Translations under genes and position numbers: made by a program
Origin: Entomortierella parvispora
Taxonomy: Eukaryota; Mortierellomycota; Mortierellomycetes; Mortierellales; Mortierellaceae
DNA length: 64,000 nt
Reading direction: 5' to 3'
Assembly: GCA_963573315.1 (NCBI GenBank)
Contig: OY752151.1
Coordinates: 1,054,001 to 1,118,000, forward strand
Shown: in pieces, positions 47,401 through 57,802 of the stretch
Numbering within the stretch: position 1 is the stretch's first letter
Layout: each line of letters opens with the position of its first letter
The notes under the pieces: generated by a model
The model's database searches: none
Told to the model about the DNA's origin: nothing
What the model saw: the letters and a program-made list of their open reading frames with translations, nothing else

Positions 47401-49245
47401 AGGGATCCATTTCTTCCTTGAGTAAGAAGGTTTGCATACGTCTGTTTGCGACCTTCAATCCAATAAGGCGTTCGATAATCTGGGAAACATCACCGATAGG
47501 CTGGTTCAGCAGGGCAAAGAGTGTGATACTGACAAAGACCTTCTCGGCATTAATCAGGCCGGGCGTGAAATTAGGACCACCGACGGTAGCATAGACGATG
47601 AACGTGAGCATGAGCATGAAGACCGGCAAGCTGGTAAAGACGATCGTCAAGAAAGTCATGACCATACCAAACTTTCTCACATTCTCCAACTCTTCACGAC
47701 GGATATCCTTGACGCGGTTCTTAAAGGCCACATCATAAGAATACAGCTTGATGATCTTGATGTTGGCGAGGATTTCTGACATCAAACGAACCCGACGATC
47801 CTGGGCGTCCATCTTGGACTCTCCCACAGTGTCCAGGTACTCGCCAGCTTTAGCCTGGAGAGGCATCACGATAATGACCACAGCCACAGCCATGATGACA
47901 GACCAACCCAAGATTGAGTACAACATTACCATGGCCACAATGATATGGATCGGGACAGAGACAGAAAAGATGACCCACATCAAATCTTGAAGCCAACGTT
48001 CCGCGTCAGTGGACATGTGGTTCGTGATCTCACCCGTGGTAGAGTCCTTGCGGGCGCCGGGCGACAAGTCCATGGCCTTTCGATAAATCATCGAGACCAG
48101 GGCAGAGCGGATTTTGAGTGCTGTGTCCTGTTCTACCGTGAAGAACTGTCCAAGCAGAAGAGAAACCAGAAGGGTGGAGGCAAAGAGGGCGATGGCCAGC
48201 ATCACGCCCTCGGTTTGGGATGGAGACTCGTCGGAATCGAGGTAGCGCAAGAGTTTTTGGAGCAAGATTGGCAGGAGAAACTGAGCCAGGGTTTGGCCCA
48301 CGTTCAAGAAGGTACTGTATAGAATTGGGACCTTGAAGGCCTTGAGCACCACCCAGAATAAGTTTGGCTCCTTCTTGGTCTTTTGAGTCGATCCAGTCGA
48401 AAGACTTTCCTGAGCCTTGTTATAAGATTCGATCTGCTTCAAATGCAAATTCCAGGCTGTGGAGAGGGTCTGGTAAGGTCCTTCCAAAGTGTTGAGATCC
48501 TTGGGCATCACATCCTGGAGATCATCTTCTGTCAATGGAGACCTGTATCCCCTGCTGATGATGGCTTGTATGTACTGGAAGGTCCAGCGGGACAGGACAT
48601 TGGCCTGATCGTACAAAGTCACCTCTGGGTCATCATGGATCGAACTTCTGGGCCAGAGCTGGCTCACAAATGAGAGTGAGACCGAGATCAAGTAGGAAAC
48701 GTAAAAGCGATATGCCAACAAGTTTTGGGGGTCCTTGTTCCCATGGAGAGAGATGAGGTTGGGGATGATGGCAAGGATGGTCCAGAGGGTATAAAGCATG
48801 ATAGAACTGGAAGCCCGGACTTTGTAGATGGACTCCTTGTTGTTCAAATAGATGGCAAGGATCTAAGAAGACAAGTTTCTGTCAGTGTCTGCTTGCTCAC
48901 TCTTGAAGAAGGGATGTCTGGATAGGTGCTTACCCATGAAACAGCCATTGTGAATGCGGCCAGGATGGAGGATCCAGTGTGTTGGCCCCAAGTATGGATG
49001 GCATGGCCAAGGACCAAGACGACAGCAGCAGTCATTGCGATCTGATTGGGCCAGAACAGGAAGGGAGATCGGGCGTGGCCCAGTCCATGGTGGCGTGAAA
49101 GGAAAGAGTAGCGGGTGACGAAGGAGAAGGATGCAATGAGGGCAGGGACGGCAAAGAGGAACGTGTTTTGGAAGCACGGCGTAAAGGAAACATGGTCGTC
49201 AGCCACCGGACCCTGTTTTTTGTGAAACGGTTGAAAGCGCAGCAT
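44458..49245 (-). CDS. ABC transporter, subfamily C (MRP-type), full-length
   Basis: The protein has 1,540 residues from exons 49245-48934, 48862-46329 and 46234-44458, all in phase. The N-terminus has several hydrophobic segments (TMD0) after DDHVSFTPCFQN, the usual MRP opening. TMD1 is followed by NBD1: Walker A GRVGQGKSS near residue 667, signature LSGGQKQRISLARA near 756 and Walker B VYLLDDPLSAVD. A charged Lys/Asp linker leads to TMD2 and NBD2: Walker A GRTGAGKSS near 1300, signature FSVGQRSLICLARALL near 1432 and Walker B ILILDEATAAVD. NBD1 has Asp after Walker B instead of Glu, as usual in ABCC proteins, so only NBD2 is expected to be a strong ATPase. It probably exports glutathione or other organic-anion conjugates across the vacuolar or plasma membrane. 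The substrate cannot be told from sequence. Confidence 0.94.
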
Positions 49246-49919
49246 GATTAGGCTCTGTTTTGATCGTTTCGTTTACGCATGGCTCATGCATGGGAAGCTT
49301 ACCCAGCCCTGTGGGCCACACCATGATGATGATGAAGAGGATGCGCCCATTGGAGAGAGAGAGAAGGGAGAGGGAAGGGAGAGGGAAGGAGACAGAGAGA
49401 AAGAGAGAGAACGAGCAAACTGACGAGCAGTTGAGGAGAAGAAAGAAAAAACAAAAACGACACTCCCCTCCCCTTATACGTTGTCCGGCCAGAACCTTAA
49501 TTCCTGCGGATTTGGGCGTCCTCTTCTCGCTTCGACTCTGTGCGACGCACTAATTCCCATGCAGCGAGATCAAAGACAGGGACAGGGTCCCACCATTATT
49601 CTCTCCCCGACGAAATTCGTTTCTGAGCATGGCTGCGGCACGCGGCCCTTCTTTCCCTTGATCTGCCTGTCTTTTATTATTGGCTGCTGGCTCTCCTCTC
49701 TCTCTGCATGTGCTTTCCTTTCTCGGATACCATCATTCAGGCTCCTTGTCTACCTGTCTACCATGTCGAGCAATTGGCGACGCAGCAAACTCTTGACCTC
49801 CTCCTCCTCTCCGCTCCTTTCCATTGGCCGCATTTGATTTCCAACAGCAACACAGGGGAGATTTCAAGATGGCCTGCGCTGCCAACGGCGTTCAAGGAAG
49901 CTTCCTTCCCTTCCTTCTC
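49246..49919. other. ABCC promoter region up to the inverted-repeat junction
   Basis: A GA-rich tract at 49350-49410 and otherwise unique sequence. The homology with the left arm begins at 49920, so 49919/49920 is a breakpoint. Confidence 0.6.
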
Positions 49920-50108
49920 CAACAATACTCGCACGAAAAACGGTTCTCGTACAGATCCCAGGTTTCTATTTTACCAAGGGTGCCGTACAAGGGCACAGGT
50001 CGCGTCCTGCCTCAATTAACCTCTAAGAAATATACCCAAGAGCAAGAGGAGAAGAAGAAGAAGCAGCAGCAGGAGGAGCCCGAGGTTGGAAAAGCCGTTG
50101 CTGTTTGA
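49920..50108 (+). pseudogene. Severed 3' end of monooxygenase copy 5
   Basis: This encodes only the last ~62 residues of the monooxygenase: YSHEKRFSYRSQVSILPRVP, GTGRVLPQLTSKKY and the GKAVAV terminus. It matches 18861-19043 in inverted orientation. There is no upstream FAD domain. An ATG at 49869 in the adjoining unique sequence opens a 79-codon chimeric frame that runs into the fragment, but there is no sign that it is expressed. I treat it as a duplication scar. Confidence 0.85.
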
Positions 50109-50650
50109 GGCATGGCTCTGGAGGAAAAGAGCAGTGCCCTGAAAAATAAACTCAACGGACGCGCTCCAACCAGGTCTTGACAATTTCTTTCTCCAGGCTG
50201 TGAACAGGGCATTCCACTACAACACACATCTAACTAGGGAAGAGCGGTCGACCACGACGACAAATACATTGAAAGGAAGCAAAGAAGAGCAGAAAACCAA
50301 TAAAAGAAGTGAACTTTGATAGCAGCAGTGTTGTTGTTGCAAAAGAAGTGGGAGTGGTTCATACTGACCGAAGAACTACCACAGGTGTTGTGGTGCAGTC
50401 ATGGATGAGAGGACATCGTGTGGCATCGAATCAGCATACCCGTCTCTTCGCAGGCATTACGCCTGACCGTCCTTTGAATGACAAAGGAAACCGCAATGGA
50501 GAAACCGATGATGATGCCTATGCTCTTCCCAGTTGCCTGGTGATTTTATGGTACAGTTAAGATACAATTATGATACAGCTATTATACAGCTATTATACAG
50601 CTATTATACAGATATTATACATAGAACAGAGAAATGTCGAGCACTTAGAC
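50109..50650. other. Spacer between monooxygenase fragment and F-box gene D
   Basis: Matches the left-arm spacer 18350-18860 along its length. It contains one terminal inverted repeat of the F-box unit (50208-50265) and the AT-rich tandem repeat. No gene. Confidence 0.65.
50563..50627. repeat. AT-rich 11-bp tandem repeat
   Basis: Repeated AGCTATTATAC units, about five including variants, just downstream of F-box gene D. The partner at 18367-18420 has fewer. Confidence 0.75.
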
Positions 50651-52912
50651 TCAGGGAAGAGATGGGTATGCTGACCCGATGCCATTTGGATGCCTTCTTA
50701 TCCAGGACCGCACATCACGGACATCCCTTCCATTCCATGTGTGCGGCAGCGGAATTCCTACTCGCTGCTCAAGTCCAACGATGGTCTTGAGCAGAGGCCA
50801 GTGTTCCCTCATCCAGTTCAATTCGGCAACTCCAATCTTGTGGGCAACTCCCGAGACATCCAGAATTCTCATTTCCTTGAGTCCTTCAAGCTGGCCGAGT
50901 CCTGCTGCCAACGACATGGAAAGGCAATCGAACATACCGGGCTGCTCGTTCGCTACAAGAAGTTCCCCGTTGACTTGAGGCATCCTTTCTATCCGTGAAC
51001 GTCTACTCTCTGGCCCGTGTCCAAGAGGCAGTTCCCTCAAGCGTGTGAGGCACCCAAGCTGGCGATACACCTTATGGTGCACCTCGCCAGGTTGATCCTC
51101 CGAGGCGAAGACACATCTACCGCCAACATCTCTACGAGGGAAGTTGGACACATTGATCTCGAGAGTCTCCAGATGCAAACATGTCCAAGGCCTTGGCAGA
51201 TCCGTAATGGGACCTGTGGCGTTCGAGCTCCCTCCTGAGCCGTCCATGTGGGTGCTGCCGCTGCTACTGCCCGTTTTCTCCTCAGCCTCTCCATCCTCCA
51301 GCACAATCTCTTCGGGAGGCCCATCGATGTGATCCGCTTGAATACGAAGGTCAAATTGGTAGACGAGCGGACGTGAAAGGGCCAGTCCACTGAACACCCG
51401 GAGCCTCTCTGCCTTCATAAACAACTCTTGGAGGAAAGTACTGAAAAATCCTCTCACTCCCTCCACAACGAGTTCCTCCAGCGTCGGCGCTGCGTTGATA
51501 AGTGCCAGTCGCGTCCGGTCGCCGATTATCCCGGACGGAGAGAGAGTGACACTTTGCCATCGGATACTCTCGAGGAAGCCGGCCAGAATGTCATCGTTGA
51601 CTGCCGGGACGTTATGGCAAATGGCCTTCAACTTGGGCAGCCTGTTGTGAATCGCAAGGCACAGAAGAGTTGGCGCCTGTGTCCACGGCTGCTCTCGATG
51701 GATCTCCAAAGTTACCAGATTCGGGCACCTTTGGAGGAACTGCGCGATCATTCCCTCTGCAGCAACCCCACTTACCGAGAAATGACCAAGAGAAGGAAGG
51801 ACAGGAAGCGCGTCGCGGGGCTGGAAGGGCCAGTTCTCATTGATATCTACCCAACCTGTTGGGTCCAAGTCCACAAAGAGAGACTGCAACACATCAGAAG
51901 AGACCCAGAAGAGCAAGCACATGGACCGTGGGTCCTCATTCATTGTAGGACGCAACCTCCGAATACCTGAGAGAGAGAGGCATGTAAGGCGATCGCATCG
52001 GAGGATGTTGCCCAGAACAACGGCGAACTGGGATGCCTGAGGTCCTTGAAGAGGGGGAAAGGCAAGTCCCAACCGCTCTAATCTTCTTGGTCGGTTCTCA
52101 ACTGGGTCTACCTGCAGTAACTGGCCATGGATTAACCCATCAAGGGTGGAGAACGACAGCAAATGAGGGATTACCTTCCTGAAACCCCTCTGGGACTCAC
52201 GGCGATTGAATCGCAAACAGCGAAGATCCGTGCTGACACTGATCCTGGTCCATAACTCGCAGCTCCAAATCCAGTGCCAGTGACGTGATACCGAACAGCA
52301 ACTCGCAATATCTGTTTGGCCAAGATATGAAGCAATAATAGACGCAATTTCAGGAGGCAAATCGATTCTGAACATTACCAGAGGCGCAGGGAGCAGAGCA
52401 GGCGGGTCGGAGACAACGGTACTTAAGGTCAAGGCAAGGGCATCAGTGCTTGAAGTAGAGGCAGCGTCAACAGTGCTTGAGATGGAGGCAGTGGAAGCGA
52501 TACTTGAAATGGAGGCAGACTCGAAGGCATCGGCGCTTGAAGTAGAGGCAGTGGGAGTCACACTCAAAGTGGAGGCAGATGCAGAGGCAGAGGCATCAGT
52601 GCTTGTAGTAGAAGCAGCGTCAGCAGTGCTTGAGGAAGAAGCAGTGGGTGCGATATTTGAAATAGAAGCAGAGTCGAGTTCATCGGCGCTTGAAATAGAG
52701 GCAGCGGCAGTAGTGCTTGAGGCAGAGGCAGTGGAAGCGACACTCAGAGTGGAGGCGGATGCAGAGGCACCAGTGCTAGAAGTAGAGGCAGCGGCAGCAG
52801 TGCTCGAAGTAGAGGCAGTAGAAGCCACACTTGGATTAGAGGCAGGAGCAGAGGCAGCGGCAGTCGAGGTGGAGGCAGAGGTGCCATCAGTAGAGGCAGG
52901 GTTGCTGGTCAT
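50651..52912 (-). CDS. F-box protein with Ser/Ala/Thr-rich N-terminus, copy D
   Basis: This is a single-exon gene of 753 residues, close paralogue of the 818-residue protein at 15893-18349. The start at 52912 gives MTSNPASTDG. The Ser/Ala/Thr-rich N-terminus is about 175 residues, shorter by 65 because it carries single instead of doubled 36- and 29-residue repeat blocks. The F-box lies at about residues 186-228 (LPPEIASIIASYLGQ, CCSVSRHWHW, ELWTRI). The Leu-rich C-terminal domain and the end RRHPNGIGSAYPSLP are conserved. Differences from copy C are scattered substitutions without frameshift, so both copies appear under constraint. It is presumably an SCF substrate receptor; the target is unknown. 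Confidence 0.85.
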   Translation of the reverse strand: MTSNPASTDGTSASTSTAAASAPASNPSVASTASTSSTAAAASTSSTGASASASTLSVASTASASSTTAAASISSADELDSASISNIAPTASSSSTADAASTTSTDASASASASTLSVTPTASTSSADAFESASISSIASTASISSTVDAASTSSTDALALTLSTVVSDPPALLPAPLVMFRIDLPPEIASIIASYLGQTDIASCCSVSRHWHWIWSCELWTRISVSTDLRCLRFNRRESQRGFRKVIPHLLSFSTLDGLIHGQLLQVDPVENRPRRLERLGLAFPPLQGPQASQFAVVLGNILRCDRLTCLSLSGIRRLRPTMNEDPRSMCLLFWVSSDVLQSLFVDLDPTGWVDINENWPFQPRDALPVLPSLGHFSVSGVAAEGMIAQFLQRCPNLVTLEIHREQPWTQAPTLLCLAIHNRLPKLKAICHNVPAVNDDILAGFLESIRWQSVTLSPSGIIGDRTRLALINAAPTLEELVVEGVRGFFSTFLQELFMKAERLRVFSGLALSRPLVYQFDLRIQADHIDGPPEEIVLEDGEAEEKTGSSSGSTHMDGSGGSSNATGPITDLPRPWTCLHLETLEINVSNFPRRDVGGRCVFASEDQPGEVHHKVYRQLGCLTRLRELPLGHGPESRRSRIERMPQVNGELLVANEQPGMFDCLSMSLAAGLGQLEGLKEMRILDVSGVAHKIGVAELNWMREHWPLLKTIVGLEQRVGIPLPHTWNGRDVRDVRSWIRRHPNGIGSAYPSLP

Positions 52913-54056
52913 TTCGCTTGGGGTTGTTGCTCTTTGATGTTTGTATAGATTCTTGTACACCAGTAGTGGGCTCGTCTGTCGACAGGGGACAGAAAGTCAG
53001 AAACAAAGATACTTTAAATGGGCGAAGCGCGTGCAGCAAGGTGACAAGAGACGGGCGTAGCAAGCAGCAGCAGGCAGCAGCAGCAAGGCAACAGGGGCGA
53101 GTGCTGAGGCTGGTCAGAGAGGACGTTCGTAACGCGCGTGCTTTCTTCGTGTTGTCGCCCTCGGCGCTGGTGGCATAATCTCAAGAAATCAGCAATGCAA
53201 TGCGGGCGAGCGCAATGGAGAAGAGAGATTGGCTGATTGCTGATTCCTCACTCTCGGCGGCGGAGGGTCCCCTTTTGCAGTTACACACCTTCAGAACGCG
53301 TCAAAGGAGGATGGACCTCCCTCGTTGCCACCAGCCCTTAAAAACAGTCCCTTACAACCGCAGCACTTTGTGGCCCTCACATATAAATGTCGTTCATGCA
53401 CACCTCATGTTCCTGTTCATCAACCATTGCACTCCCCTTATGAAACTGCACTACTTTTCGACGCCTACAAACGCAACGCCAACGCTAGTACTTCGATCTG
53501 GCGGAACCACTCCCACTTTGCGCGCGACGACAACATTATTACTACTATCACTATCAAAGACATGCTTTTCTGCTGGGATGGTTGTTTGGTGGATGGTTGG
53601 TTCTTTTGGGGGTTGTTTCTTTTGGTGGTTGTTTCTTTTGGCGGTTGTTTCTTTGGTTGTTTCTTCTTGCGTTGGCTTCTTCTTGTGTTGGTTGTTTCTT
53701 TGGTTGTTTCTTCTTGCGTTGGCTTCTTCTTGTGTTGGTTTCTTCTTGTGTTGGTTTCTTCTTGTGTTGGTTTCTTCTTGTGTTGGTTTCTTCTTGTGTT
53801 GGTTTCTTCTTGTGTTGGTTGTTTCTTTTGGGCGGTTGCTGTTTGCTGTTTGCTGTTTGCTGTTTGCTGTTTGCTGTTTGCTGTTTGCTGTTTGCTGTTT
53901 GCTGTTTGCTGTTTGCTGTTTGCTGTTTGCTGTTTGCTGTTTGCTGTTTGCTGTTTGCTGTTTGCTGTTTGCTGTTTGCCGCTTGCTGTTTTGCTGTTTG
54001 GTTGTTTGGTTGCTTTGTCGTTTGTTTTTGTTATTCGTTCTTGTTCGTTTCTCCCC
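52913..54056. other. Upstream region of F-box gene D
   Basis: This holds the promoter and leader of the F-box gene, one inverted end of the foldback-like element (about 53110-53280), a minisatellite of TTCTTGTGTTGGTT-type units (53690-53820) and the heptamer array. The long open frames on both strands come from these repeats. Confidence 0.6.
53840..53979 (-). repeat. (GCAAACA)n heptamer array, 20 perfect copies
   Basis: Twenty uninterrupted TGTTTGC units on the plus strand (GCAAACA on the minus strand), double the left-arm array at 15029-15105. Confidence 0.96.
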
Positions 54057-54239
54057 CATGTCTTTGCCCTCGTGGTCGACCGCTCTCCTCTTACCCCCCC
54101 GACCCCAGTAGAGTTGGATGCCTGTTGCAGTGGGTGAGCCTCTATTACGCTGTACGAAGAAGTAGGCGTGGTGAGGAACCATTAGAGGTATCGCTGGGCT
54201 ATCTGATCGGTGTAGTCTTCGACCTGAGGGACCCCAAGG

Positions 54240-54540
54240 TAGGTCAAGGTAAGTTGGGGTGCGATGGCCTGCCGCCTGCTCGTTGGCGCACCCTGCACAG
54301 CTCTGACTTTCCATCTTCCCAGGCTGTCTTGCGGAAGTGGAGAGCAGGTTGACTGAGAGCAGGCCCAGGTAGAAACCATAGTTGTCTGACCTCTTTACCA
54401 CAATAAACCATTCGGAGTCCTTGTGTGTTGGGAACATGCTCCACCACACAAAGGATCATTGATCACCTTCTGCATGTACCCCGAAAGTCAGCATAGTGGT
54501 CCCAAACGACCGAACAATTCGCATACTTTGCTGTGCTCGT
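54240..54540 (-). repeat. Dispersed repeat R, copy 3
   Basis: Inverted partner of 14449-14790, also related to 9449-9782; it contains CGACCGAACAATTCGCATAC on the plus strand. Confidence 0.75.
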
Positions 54541-54840
54541 CATTTTTCCATGACAATTCCTAAATCATATGAAAGGCTTCGATACTGGTGCCACAGGCGG
54601 TAAGGAGTGGTTTCTATGTATCGTAGAAGAGGCATCGAAAGCTCATGGGCCGGGCGATCACTGAGCGCCTCCGGGACTGTTCTTTCGTAGACGCGTCAAG
54701 GCATCAAAAGGGAACCACCGCGACTGAGAATCTGAGAATGATCAGCCATCTCTATCTCTTTTCCTCACTATGGTCGCCACTGTATTGCCTGGGCCAGCAC
54801 ACACACTTCGAACGGTCTCTCAGACTAGCCCCTGCCCCCG

Positions 54841-55223
54841 CTCCGTCCTCTTTATTTCCTGCTCCTGCCTCGTTCCGTGATCGGCACTCTAGGTAGAAAA
54901 GTCATTTGAGGTCGATAAATCATGGCAGTGAGAGCCGGAGTTGAAGATCTCTGTGGTCCAATCCAGGGCCACACCGCATCCACCACATACACTCGCAGCA
55001 TGGTTGAGACAATGCAGAGTATAGCTGTACTTCTGCGGATACCGTGAGTTTTTCGCGCTGTCGAAGAAGTTGGTGGTCAGAAAGTCGCGCTAAAAACCTT
55101 AAATAATTCAAAAAAAAAGGTGATGTCACCGTATCCAAATCAATGCAGATATAATTCCCATTTCCTGGCCAATGCATGGCTCTGTTCTCGCCATTCTTCC
55201 ATCACCACACATCATATTCAGTC
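54841..55223. other. Intergenic upstream of LSM5
   Basis: Unique sequence outside the inverted repeat, presumably the LSM5 promoter. No element is recognised with confidence. Confidence 0.5.
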
Positions 55224-56101
55224 ATGTCAGCACCAACATCTGCGGTCGGCTCCATCCACCAGCTTCCACTTGGTAATGACAAGGCCGTGTACTTTCCACT
55301 GCATTTCAGGAACAGGACCCACAGCTGTAGGGGTGATTTGGCTGTCCAAAAACCGGCTCCAAACCCGCGAAAAGGAAACCTGTTCAATGGAGGCAATAGG
55401 AAACCTACACCAATTTGCAGCCACGACTACAGGATACAGGAGCGGGAAGATTTCTGACTCAGTGCTATCATGGAGTTTGTTCAGAGTGGTTAAGCTCGGC
55501 TGTCTCAAATAATGGCCATTATCACAAATGGAGATTTGAAGAAGGGGCAGACTGGCCATATCAAAGAGAAAGGGGGTCTGCATATTCCATTTGCAAGATT
55601 GGGCATTGATTGGATAGAACGCGATGCGGTAAAAGACAGGCGTCCTAACATAAATCTCTGTCTTTAGAATTGATCGACTCGTGCATTGGGTCCAAGATCT
55701 GGGTGGTAATGAAGTCTGAGAAGGAGTTCACTGGCACGCTCAAGTATTTTGACGACTACGTTAACATGGTCCTCGAGGATGTCACAGAGTTGTAAGGGTT
55801 GAGGAATGGATCAATGCCTCCTGGGAACGTGATACTTCATTGTGGGTCTGTACTCTAACAATACGATGTTTGTGGCTTTTTTTTTCATTTTTCTGTTATT
55901 AGTGAGAACACACCTGAGGGCAGGAAAACAACAAAACTCGAGCAGATTCTCTTGAACGGAAATAATATTTGCATGGTAAATGGGATCAGAGGCGTTCTCG
56001 CACGTTTTTCTTACATGGAGCTCTTCGTTTCTAACATATGTTTTTTCGACTTTGCGTGTACAATTCACTAGCTGATCCCTGGAGGCGAAGGACCACAGTA
56101 G
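55224..56101 (+). CDS. lsm5: LSM5, Sm-like protein
   Basis: The protein has 91 residues, from exons 55224-55272, 55668-55791, 55903-55975 and 56072-56101 with matching phases. The spliced protein starts [20 protein letters not shown]. Sm motif 1 covers [20 protein letters not shown] and [15 protein letters not shown]; Sm motif 2 is [18 protein letters not shown]. Both the length and the ending fit LSM5 orthologues (human 91 residues). LSM5 is part of the Lsm1-7 ring in cytoplasmic mRNA decapping and the Lsm2-8 ring on U6 snRNA. The first intron (395 nt) is longer than the whole coding sequence, and the last exon has only ten codons. No single exon gives an obvious hit, so the gene is easy to miss. 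Confidence 0.95.
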
Positions 56102-56874
56102 CGGGATCCGACTGATACAACAAATAAAAAAAAACACGGCCGTTCTGTATAAGACCGAAGATCAGATCTGCTATATATTTCATTGTCTTGAAAGAATCAC
56201 TGGATAGTTCAGAGAGAGCCACAAGGGAGATGGAGACGTGGCGTACAAACAAGATGATATTGAGGCGAAAGACCGACTAACGTCTACTCATCTTAGAAGA
56301 AGACAGCGACGTGCCATTTCGCTTTTCCTGCGCAGGCTGCATGCCAGACACCAACCAGCGGGAGACGTCGATATCAACACTTTCACCTGATGGTTTCTTG
56401 AACTCCCATCTATTTGAAATAGTGATTGTGACGTTAGATGGGGTGTGAGGTAGCTGCGAGTCCTCCAGTGGATATTCTGATATTTGAATACACATCAACA
56501 ACCATTTTGAATGGAGACTGTGTTAATGTGGAGGATGGAAACAGACGACCCCATGTTATCCCTCTGGCAGGAAAGGATATAGCCAAATCAGTCCTTTGGC
56601 GCGGCGGCAGGGGCGATGTCAGGAAGAGTAATTGGACATGACTACAGATCCGGAAACTGTTTCGATCAGTAGAGCTACCGATCCAGATATTACGCTTATC
56701 ATTGGCTTCATGAGTTGGCAATGCATCGCATCCAACCCCTTGGGCATATTCCGCGTTGTCAGCGAGCACGTACATGTTACCATGCAATATGATAATAGGT
56801 TAGAATTTATAATAAAAAAAAAAAAATAGATAAAAAATAGATAAAAAAATGAATAGTCTTTTGCTATTGGCATC
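56102..56874. other. Intergenic with two unrecognised minus-strand frames
   Basis: On the minus strand 56787-56434 (118 codons) and 56501-56277 (74 codons, ending SLSSSKMSRR) are open in different frames and overlap by 68 bases. They could be pieces of one decayed or unspliced gene. No domain is recognised and no joining intron was found, so no gene is called. Confidence 0.3.
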
Positions 56875-57802
56875 CTAGTATCCCTGTCGACCCTTGTAGC
56901 AGTTGGGGATGCGGTCGCCATAAACGTTGTAGTGCTCATGCTGTTCCCACTGGAGCATCATGGTTTGGAAGCTATTAGAGAAAAAGAGTAGGAAGAAGAA
57001 ACAGAAAATAGATTGTTTGATATTCGACGCAAGGTGAGACTGGAAAAAACAAGGAAAGGATACCTTTTTCGACACCAAGAAAAGACAAAAGAGCAGAGAG
57101 GGAACTTACGGCTCTACCCAGGCCTTGCACTGACTGGGGCAAGCATTTCTGACGTCCGTGACCAAGGCCTTTTGCACTGGAGCATTCTCATTCTCGAAAG
57201 TGTTCTTCAACACGTTGACCACCGATTGATGAACAGAGACGAAGACGGATCTGTCGTGATCCCAAGGAGCAAAACAAGCAATGCTCTTGGCGGAACCGCA
57301 TATCTCATCGGGGGAGCGGTGAGGAGGCTTGTCGCGACAGTTGGAGTGGAACACGGAAAAGATGGTATCATCAATCGCACCCCCACGGCCCTTGAGCTCT
57401 GAGATCGCATCGTTGGCCCGATCCAGGACACGGTTGCGATCGTTGGGGGGTAAAGAGGCAAGACGCTCTTGAATCAAGGCAGAGTACTTCTCGACGAGGT
57501 AATTGACTGGAGAGATACGGCATTCGGATTCTAACAAAGTGATCATCTCATTTGGGTTATATCGCAATTGAAGGAGTGGAGAAAGATTCATAGAAAAAGG
57601 GTCGTGGACCCTAGTTTGAGAGAGAATTGGGAGTGATCGCCCATGAAATGCAAACGCCCAGAAACGAGCTTGCTAAAGTGGATTCGACGATTGTGAAAGT
57701 CGTTCTATATCCCTCCAAATGCTTACCACATGCGTGGGCAGTGGGAACCAAGAAGGATGCCAAAACTAAGGTCGAAGCGATGAAGAAAGAAAGGCGGACC
57801 AT
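56875..57802 (-). CDS. Small secreted cysteine-rich protein
   Basis: The protein has 197 residues from exons 57802-57727, 57530-57110 and 56971-56875, phase-consistent. It opens MVRLSFFIASTLVLASFLVP followed by TAHACG, a typical signal peptide cut around residue 24. The mature chain has eight cysteines (ACG, ECR, NCR, ICG, ACF, NACPSQC, NC), enough for four disulfides, and a helical NDRNRVLDRANDAISEL segment. No membrane anchor or enzymatic motif is visible. It is likely exported to the wall or medium. Whether it is a structural, signalling or host-interaction protein cannot be told; I do not recognise the family. It is transcribed in the same direction as the chitin synthase gene lying upstream. 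Confidence 0.82.

Larger units (their letters stand above)
50208..54138. mobile_element. Candidate TIR-flanked unit carrying an F-box gene (right arm)
   Basis: The sequence at 50208-50265 (AGCGGTCGACCACGACGACA) recurs inverted at about 54057-54138, enclosing F-box gene D and the heptamer array. This is the same layout as 14897-18760. The nature of the unit is inferred. Confidence 0.5.
49920..54840 (-). repeat. Large inverted repeat, right arm (~4.9 kb)
   Basis: Inverted and diverged copy of 14060-19043. From inside to outside it holds a monooxygenase 3' fragment, spacer, the AT-rich repeat, F-box gene D, the heptamer array, repeat R and the foldback end. The outer part is recognisable as CGTTCGAAGTGTGTGTGCTGG on the minus strand, facing the left arm's CGTTCGAAATGTACGTGCTGG. 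Confidence 0.88.

Noticed and set aside
53451-54449. 332-codon minus-strand frame with repeating QTANSKQ
   Set aside because: It is produced by the 7-bp array and neighbouring minisatellite, which stay open in all frames. The left-arm equivalent is not collinear as protein, and there is no family or splice support.
14060-54840. Inverted arms as a plain assembly duplicate
   Set aside because: The arms differ by many substitutions, array lengths (10 versus 20 units), in-frame deletions and spacer differences, which an assembly artefact would not create.
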